A DNA stretch of 64,000 bases, from assembly GCF_000237925.1 (NCBI RefSeq), contig NC_031496.1, positions 7,055,801 to 7,119,800 on the forward strand. The letters are read 5' to 3'. The notes beneath the pieces are model-generated. The model did no database searches. It was given only the letters and a program-made list of their open reading frames with translations, and was not told the DNA's origin. Numbering within the stretch: position 1 is the stretch's first letter; the number at the start of each line of letters is the position of its first letter. This DNA is from Schistosoma mansoni (lineage: Eukaryota > Platyhelminthes > Trematoda > Strigeidida > Schistosomatidae). A program made the translations under genes and the position numbers. Below are positions 61,101 to 64,000 of this stretch, piece by piece.

Positions 61101-64000
61101 AAAATTTCTACGGAAAACATTGTAACTACTGTTTTCAAATGGCTTTACATATCGCCCATAAAGCTGTCATATGTTGACATAGAACTAATACATACAGAAG
61201 TTTCTTTCATAAAAATTGAAAACTTTTAATTCCATACCATGAGTGCAGATACGCTTCACAATGAAAGTCAATATACTTCCAGAATATTATGAACGAATGA
61301 GAAGCATGCAAATGATTAGTTATGTTGCTGTCTATGAGAATACGACTAGATATTAGGAGGGGAAGAAGACAGTGTACAAAAAGGCAGACAATACAATGTT
61401 AAGTAGGTAAACGATGAAGTGTGAAACTATTTGATCTGTCGAAGACTAATCAATATGAAGAAGTTCTAATATTTCTAAGAGGGAGAGTAAAACTCACGTC
61501 CTATATGTAGAAATTTGACAAATCTACCGCGAAACTAGTCAAGATAAATAGAACAAAATTATAATTTTGACTGATTGGAGTTGGAAATATGAACTACCGA
61601 ATTATAATTCAGTAGTTTAATAATATCATATTCACGAAGAGACCTAAAATGGCGAGACTAATTTATATACAAATCAATCAGATTTAGAATAATAGTTATT
61701 GAGTCTTGGCGCAAAATTCATCCACTCATTTGGCTAAATAGCATCTTGGCATTATAGCTGATGTCAGTTCGTGATAAAAACCCAGAATCTAACTCCTAAC
61801 CCTAACGTCTATCTGTAAATCCTAATCCTGATTCCTCACATTAATTTATAGCTCTTAAGTGTCGTAAGTGGAATTCTCAAATGGTGTAGTCTTAATACCT
61901 AAAAGTTATCTTATTGAATCTTGTGTATAATCGTAGGTAGGCATCATTGAAAAGTTTTATTAATTAGTATGTAACTACTGTTCGCTATCTCATCTCCAAT
62001 GTATGATGAAAATTACCATCAAGCAAACACAAAAATTATCTTTAATAAGAAAAATACTTACTTTTTCCAAAATACATAAAGCAGTTTGTGCATTACATCG
62101 AAATCTTATATCCATTAAACGTTGATAAATCGGCAGTAATGGATGTTGCTGACTTTGATATAATGATGATAATGACGATGGATTTGGTGGTATAAATGTT
62201 GATGATAATAAATTTGATAAATGTGGCAATGCAACCAACATATCCAACAATAATTGATGTTGAGTTGATAAATTTGTTAAAAATTCACTTGCTATAAATA
62301 TCAAGAAAAGAATAAATAGTTGAGTAAAATATAAAAAAATGGATAATAATCTTGGTCAATTAAACGTAGGCCCAAATAATAAGCGGATGCTAGTGGTTGA
62401 CAATGTGACTTACTTTCCTAAAGGGAACAAGATATATACATATTTATGAATGATTTGTACATACTCTCGATCCCTGTCTCTACCACTTTCGGTTTTCCCA
62501 CTATAAGTGTGTTGAAGTATGTAGATAACTGATAAAAAGATTCAACCAGTCAGTTAGCTTTTTACAGATTTTATGTCAACAAAAATAAACACGGGACGGG
62601 TTTACATTTTACTACGATTTTGTTTGACATTAAAATTAAAAGTAATCGAGTTTAATTTAAAGATTTGAGTAGGATAATATACATTCGTCCTATTTCGGTA
62701 AGTCCTCATTAGCTGCCTAAATCCTGTAATATTTAAAAATCAAAATTACGTGGCATTTGCATTTTAGTTTTCCTGTATTTAGCATCGCAATTTGTAAAAG
62801 TAAGCGTGTAGCTTAGGATCAAGGTTAAAAAAAATCGTGACTAATTTTCAGCCAGTTCTTGGTTGATCAGAAAGCAGCTTTTGTAGATGAATAGTTTGTG
62901 AGAAATAAAGCAATAATGTTAAACAAAGTGCTGACAGATTTTACATGAATATCGAATCAATCAAAGTTCTCTACAAGTCATTCAACCTGTAAATTAAAAA
63001 AGTGACATGTAAATTTGCCCATATGGGTATATATTATCCGTCTCCTCCTTTTATGCAGGCTCAATTTAATTTTAAGTCCCCATATTGTTCTTGTTTAGGT
63101 ATAGGTATTCAGGCTTAGGATTACAGGGTTTGAAGTTTTCATCATGAACATCATCTACAATTAAAAATGACCTGTAGCCGCATAGGTGAGTGGATTTCGC
63201 ACAAAAATGAAAGAGTTGCTCTAGAGTTATTTCGCTTATAAAATATAGTACCGCCAGGTTAAGGTTTGTTTCAGCAATATAAGACTAGGGAGAGTGTCAA
63301 TTTCCCTGTTACATATAGTCTACCGAGATGGCACTGAGTATTTGATAGGTTTAATACCATCACTTTATTCTGTGATAGCAAATATTAGTTTCTTGTTACT
63401 ACTTTAAACGTTTTGAGCAGTATACAAAGGTACTTATACTGTTCGTTATACATAATATTTCAATTTCGCGCAAAAATCTTAAAGTCGAATTGTCGATTAA
63501 GACTGGCTTGTCTGTATACCATCTTCTTATCAGTTGTAAGCTTTTTGTAAAAAGACCTGAGTGTACGTAGTTCAAAGTTATTTATTCTACATAAATCTAA
63601 TTATAAGGTCTATTACAATATTTGCACAGTTGGAAAATGGATGACCACCAATATCACACGTGCGACACACGAAGTAGTCTGAAATAAACAAAATGAGTAG
63701 TATTGTAATGTGTAAGACAGAATCAAGTAACTTCTTACCAAGTTCACCAACACACTTCGAAAGTACTTGCTTAGTTAATGGACATTGAAGTAAAGGGCCA
63801 GAAAGATTTTGACAAAGTTGTTGAAAACATTCCAAACCAATATTTTGTACTGCATTTAACTGATTATTGATAGAAGTATTAGTGGTAGTCGTAGAAGCGT
63901 AAGAAGGATATAATGAAGATGATGATGAAGATTCAGATGAAACATGTGTAACATTTGTATTGAGACTTTTTGATTCAGAGGTAATTAAACGTGATTTATG
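39761..64000 (-). CDS. EPG5: EPG5-like autophagy tethering factor, 3' 13 exons (5' part outside window)
   Basis: Thirteen exons join without a phase conflict into 1326 residues, open at the right edge; all introns are GT-AG. The protein is helical and Leu-rich, with Ser- and Asn-rich insertions. Several stretches agree in order and spacing with the C-terminal half of vertebrate EPG5 as I recall it. Examples are FLTNL...LSNLLSSTFIPP...LPIYQRLMD with KAWF; SLTFLIVLIASNLQ followed by CYIFILSYLTEQNIPAYYVL; the GKRLSGIL segment; and the final NPTASIISSLLMRLKS region. Vertebrate EPG5 (about 2,580 residues) is a Rab7 effector that tethers autophagosomes to late endosomes/lysosomes. The size fits about half the protein being here. 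No membrane segment or catalytic motif is seen. A different HEAT-like scaffold is the alternative. Confidence 0.75.
40155..40289 (-). other. EPG5-like last intron, unique part
   Basis: Unremarkable intron; the rest of it is filled by the repeat at 40290-40672. Confidence 0.6.
40290..40672 (+). repeat. Unclassified 380-bp dispersed repeat, copy 2
   Basis: Same family as 7589-7965. It lies antisense to EPG5 in the last intron, and its end is only about 25 bp from the splice donor of the exon at 40698. Confidence 0.75.
40698..41018 (-). CDS. EPG5: EPG5-like exon, with Lys run
   Basis: Acceptor ATTTAG|CTATATG and donor TTAAAAA|GTAAGT. Contains GWILFLNFIIQLI, then FLGKRLSGILNEL and a run of Lys codons (KLKKKKKKI) produced by a TTC-repeat (plus strand) at about 40737-40757. 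The Lys run is probably a lineage-specific microsatellite insertion. Confidence 0.8.
41140..41352 (+). mobile_element. RTE-like retrotransposon fragment in EPG5 intron
   Basis: Reads [20 protein letters not shown], then RKILRIRWPGTISNN and AEEEALEVDRTHIE, matching the element at 18594-19003 in its N-terminal half. It lies antisense to EPG5. Confidence 0.8.
41353..42083 (-). other. EPG5-like intron, nothing recognised
   Basis: Intron sequence; a C/A homopolymer junction lies near 42025-42044. Confidence 0.5.
42084..42360 (-). CDS. EPG5: EPG5-like exon
   Basis: Acceptor TTTATACAG|CTCC and donor AAATTTA|GTAAGT, both in phase with their neighbours. Encodes a helical segment beginning PNEISSKDRFYGICEIY and containing LHLPLLFIILCRLNYLY. 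Confidence 0.8.
42553..43075 (+). mobile_element. Internally deleted non-LTR element (530-bp type), copy 2
   Basis: Same structure as 13321-13847: a start at CCCCAAATGCCCTGGTACGG, the GTTGGTGGACAAGGAGGGTCC block and a TTTTTAAATAAATAAA tail. It is antisense to EPG5. Confidence 0.85.
43076..43449. other. EPG5-like intron, nothing recognised
   Basis: AT-rich intron between mobile elements. Confidence 0.5.
43450..43615 (-). repeat. Family B repeat, minus, dead hammerhead
   Basis: Head with GGGATTCGAACCCAGTA (B box in reverse) and a core that reads CTGAAAAG, with G8 lost. Confidence 0.75.
43664..45522 (+). mobile_element. Non-LTR retrotransposon, internally deleted, with endonuclease and RT pieces
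   Basis: The 5' 310 bp equal the start of the 530-bp elements. Then come an endonuclease piece (DFNAQVGCLGTEEN at about 43990, TWRPPPGSQA at about 44160), a linker region (YKRRLLRNEIGQSL at about 44520) and the RT C-terminal part in the frame 44747-45331 (VYLGSCVSDGGGVSDKI, VKGRIYNALVRAV). The tail is TTCAAATAAATAAATAAA. Frames are broken and the RT catalytic domain is deleted. It lies antisense to EPG5 and ends about 25 bp from a splice donor. Confidence 0.85.
45547..45993 (-). CDS. EPG5: EPG5-like exon
   Basis: Acceptor TTCTTTAG|GAAAATC and donor GATAATG|GTAATT. Begins KSTSQEFKQIVELCNEII, includes a His run and an Asn run (microsatellite-like), then a helical part (LIYSLLSMNSLLDQITASRF). 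Confidence 0.8.
45994..47394 (-). repeat. EPG5-like intron with family A fragment and unclassified repeat
   Basis: 46060-46205 is a scrambled family A core (GACAGCCGTTTCGTCC facing ATTACGAAACAACTG). 46370-46655 is the second copy of the diverged repeat seen at 30216-30470. 46900-47390 holds nothing recognised. Confidence 0.6.
47395..47600 (-). repeat. Family B repeat, minus, degenerate
   Basis: Core and B box (CTGGGATTCGTACC) are visible in reverse. The core bases are substituted (CATCTCATTCC). Confidence 0.65.
47683..48290 (-). CDS. EPG5: EPG5-like exon, long Ser-rich
   Basis: Acceptor ATCGATAG|TTTATTAG supplies one base for the split Gly codon; the donor is GGATGGC|GTAAGT. It starts LLAAAGGMISKSSDLF, is Ser/Thr-rich in two stretches and ends VKILTWLRICNLLSELESV. 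The Ser runs are coded by ATC/GAT-type repeats. Confidence 0.85.
48291..48718 (-). other. EPG5-like intron, nothing recognised
   Basis: AT-rich intron. Confidence 0.5.
48720..48787. repeat. 68-bp element with 16-bp perfect terminal inverted repeats
   Basis: The ends are AGATCAGAAGGGGTTT and AAACCCCTTCTGATCT. The inside is GTGGAGATTTCAG...GAAATCAT, the outermost part of the family A fold-back elements. It is a minimal derivative. Confidence 0.85.
48788..49160 (+). repeat. Family A repeat, full length with 5' module
   Basis: Shows the complete order: CATATGCTCATTAGTGACTG module, GTTGCTCAATTTCG segment, head with A and B boxes, core and tail. The core has TTGAGGAG (C3 changed) and triplet GTG, so it is dead twice over. 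It is antisense to EPG5. Confidence 0.85.
49363..49529 (-). CDS. EPG5: EPG5-like exon
   Basis: Acceptor TTGTAATAG|ATAAAAACT and donor TTATTTGG|GTAAGT. Encodes IKTQLKIIMENIQSSLDL, SYLTEQNIPAYYVLMPP and MEGRLFG. This and the preceding exon give the strongest resemblance to EPG5. Confidence 0.85.
49700..49855 (+). repeat. Family B repeat, 5'-truncated but core intact
   Basis: Starts inside the head (TTTGAAGCGAAAGGTACTGG), with B box GATTCGAGTCCCAG, full core and GCTAGCCACTATCC. It is antisense to EPG5. Confidence 0.9.
49776..49820 (+). ncRNA. Sm-alpha-type hammerhead ribozyme, intact
   Basis: Stem I ATCCAG/CTGGAT, CTGACGAG, stem II GTCC/GGAC with CAAATA, GAAAC, short stem III and triplet GTC. 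The expected cut follows 49814. It matches the known schistosome hammerhead at every core base. Confidence 0.85.
49856..50189 (-). repeat. EPG5-like intron with AAT/AGT microsatellite
   Basis: (TTA)n then (AGT)n at 50150-50184. Otherwise unremarkable. Confidence 0.6.
50190..50640 (-). mobile_element. Merlin-like transposon fragment
   Basis: In reverse it matches 33400-33830 of the longer copy: TATCTGGGCTACCTGTT, ATATTTCAACAAGTTATCT, GAAATAAGAAAACGAAAC and so on. The frame 50205-50444 corresponds to 33580-33800 of the longer copy (NKKTKLFELLFVGNFILYQK against NKKRKHVEILYAENSILYQI). The ends are missing. It lies in an EPG5 intron. Confidence 0.8.
50641..51074 (-). other. EPG5-like intron, nothing recognised
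   Basis: AT-rich intron. Confidence 0.5.
51075..51435 (+). repeat. Family A repeat, old diverged copy
   Basis: 5' module, head (ACAGTTCAGTGGTTAAAAGA, CCTGGGTTCAACCTCC) and core remnant (GCTAAGGAATCCCAAACTAG) in order. The ribozyme is gone. Confidence 0.7.
51515..51802 (-). CDS. EPG5: EPG5-like exon
   Basis: Acceptor TACTCAG|CTACTT and donor AAAGAT|GTAGGT; the phase of the next exon selects this donor over GTAG|GTGTTA four bases later. Encodes LLLNCDNFVNRQSIKELA, FLICLLSNVQWWFDQ and YVNSLTFLIVLIASNLQ. Confidence 0.85.
52010..52195 (-). repeat. Family A repeat, minus, sense to EPG5
   Basis: Complete from tail to A box. The core keeps CTGAGGA and GAAAC, but stem II starts with A instead of G and the triplet is GTT, so cleavage is at best weak. 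Confidence 0.85.
52196..53294 (-). other. EPG5-like intron, nothing recognised
   Basis: AT-rich intron without detectable repeats of the families above. Confidence 0.5.
53295..53650 (-). CDS. EPG5: EPG5-like exon
   Basis: Acceptor AAATATAG|TTTGCC and donor ATCATG|GTAACT. Encodes CPTDGNPIWSNQLINLF, a Thr/Ser run, an acidic linker (EKEKQDDDSGDF) and a helix (FILSKWCLSLTSYIW). Confidence 0.85.
53765..53985 (-). repeat. Family B repeat, minus, degenerate
   Basis: In reverse CTGACGAATCTC and GAGG replace core bases. The spacer appears twice in part (AAACAAACAATAC-like blocks), suggesting rearrangement. Confidence 0.7.
53986..54847 (-). other. EPG5-like intron, nothing recognised
   Basis: No repeat family is recognised. 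A reading frame at 54472-54660 has no supporting splice sites or similarity. Confidence 0.45.
54848..55072 (-). CDS. EPG5: EPG5-like exon
   Basis: Acceptor GTAAACAATAG|GTCAATCC and donor ATTAAAG|GTAAGT. Encodes SIVIDMLIQVFGCILQKC, a Ser/Thr run and AKCCLKGFSECLNSAIK. Confidence 0.85.
55497..56022 (+). mobile_element. Internally deleted non-LTR element (530-bp type), copy 3
   Basis: Same structure as the copies at 13321 and 42553. It ends TTTAAATTAATAAAATAAATAA, 145 bp before the next exon, antisense to EPG5. Confidence 0.85.
56167..56410 (-). CDS. EPG5: EPG5-like exon
   Basis: Acceptor TTCTATTTACAG|TTAACT. The donor CAGAATG|GTAAAT is chosen because it gives the phase needed by the next exon; the frame itself stays open to 56093. 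Encodes LTQLLNHVHRRLTSAV and IHFLMILACQLCEKIG. Confidence 0.8.
56411..60099 (-). other. EPG5-like long intron
   Basis: Mostly unrecognised. 58790-58970 is a worn family A head and core (GTCTGAGCGGCTCAAGGTTA). 59625-59700 has a tRNA-like look (TAGTGTAGTGGTTTTTGTAC, then GGTTCTAGC) and leads into a moderately GC-rich block to 60060. A small extra exon here cannot be excluded, although flanking phases already match. Confidence 0.5.
60100..60245 (+). mobile_element. Reverse transcriptase fragment with YADD motif
   Basis: 60110-60186 reads TIDERNIGLQVNDKNKKVKT in one frame. After a frameshift, 60189 onwards reads MEYADDLYLITINTKG. YADD is the catalytic motif of reverse transcriptases, and this short piece is a broken non-LTR element on the plus strand. 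Confidence 0.7.
60803..60964 (-). CDS. EPG5: EPG5-like exon
   Basis: Acceptor TTTGTTTGTAG|ATTAAC and donor ACATAAG|GTATGT. 54 residues, starting INFKAWFSIEIKHFSQKQW. The frame runs on past the donor to 60695, but that part lacks EPG5-like features. Confidence 0.8.
60965..62061 (-). repeat. EPG5-like intron with Merlin-related fragment
   Basis: 61700-61830 matches 33130-33240 of the Merlin-like element (TTGGCATTATAGCTGATGTC, AGTTCGTGAT) and carries CCTAACCCTAACG. The rest is unrecognised. Confidence 0.65.
62062..62291 (-). CDS. EPG5: EPG5-like exon
   Basis: Acceptor GATATTTATAG|CAAGTG and donor TTGGAAAAA|GTAAGT. Encodes SEFLTNLSTQHQLLLDML, then PHLSNLLSSTFIPP, a Ser/Gln-rich linker and NAQTALCILEK. 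Confidence 0.85.
62292..63738 (-). other. EPG5-like intron, nothing recognised
   Basis: AT-rich intron; no repeats of the families above. Confidence 0.5.
63739..64000 (-). CDS. EPG5: EPG5-like exon, cut by window edge
   Basis: Donor GAACTTG|GTAAGA. The frame is open to the edge (87 codons plus one base). It begins with a Ser/Thr-rich stretch and then reads CFQQLCQNLSGPLLQC and VLSKCVGEL. Confidence 0.85.

Overview
The window looks like nuclear DNA of a blood fluke (Schistosoma or a close trematode relative). It is strongly AT-rich and has long introns. It is packed with tRNA-headed repeats that carry hammerhead ribozyme cores of the schistosome Sm-alpha type, and it contains RTE-like and other non-LTR retrotransposon pieces, a decayed Merlin-like DNA transposon and many microsatellites. 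Three runs of N (22609-22831, 27010-27209, 34156-34355) are assembly gaps.

Two real protein-coding genes can be rebuilt from splice sites and reading phase. On the + strand, 10044-18191 holds a three-exon homeobox gene of the NK3/bagpipe class, 650 codons long. Its last intron splits the homeodomain between residues 44 and 45. On the - strand, from 39761 to beyond the right edge, lies the 3' half of a large gene. Its 13 exons join with matching phases into 1326 residues, which I assign to EPG5, the autophagy tethering factor. The two genes converge and are separated by about 21.5 kb of repeat-rich DNA.

Layout. 1-10 kb: intergenic, with hammerhead repeats, a large AGT/GGA microsatellite and one copy of an unclassified 380-bp repeat. 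10-18 kb: homeobox gene; intron 1 carries two inverted hammerhead repeats and intron 2 carries several retroelement pieces. 18-39.7 kb: intergenic, with hammerhead repeats, a long inverted repeat around an assembly gap, small fold-back elements and a Merlin-like transposon inserted into a hammerhead repeat. 39.7-64 kb: EPG5, with introns full of the same families. These include a non-LTR element and its internally deleted relatives, which share its 5' and 3' ends.

The most distinctive content is the ribozyme-bearing repeats. Two families (here A and B) both have tRNA-like pol III boxes and type I hammerhead cores. By eye only a few copies keep all core bases. One of these sits in the sense direction in intron 1 of the homeobox gene, 108 nt before exon 2. 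A family-B subset carries three A residues exactly at the scissile position. All motif and homology calls were made by eye, without alignment or database search.
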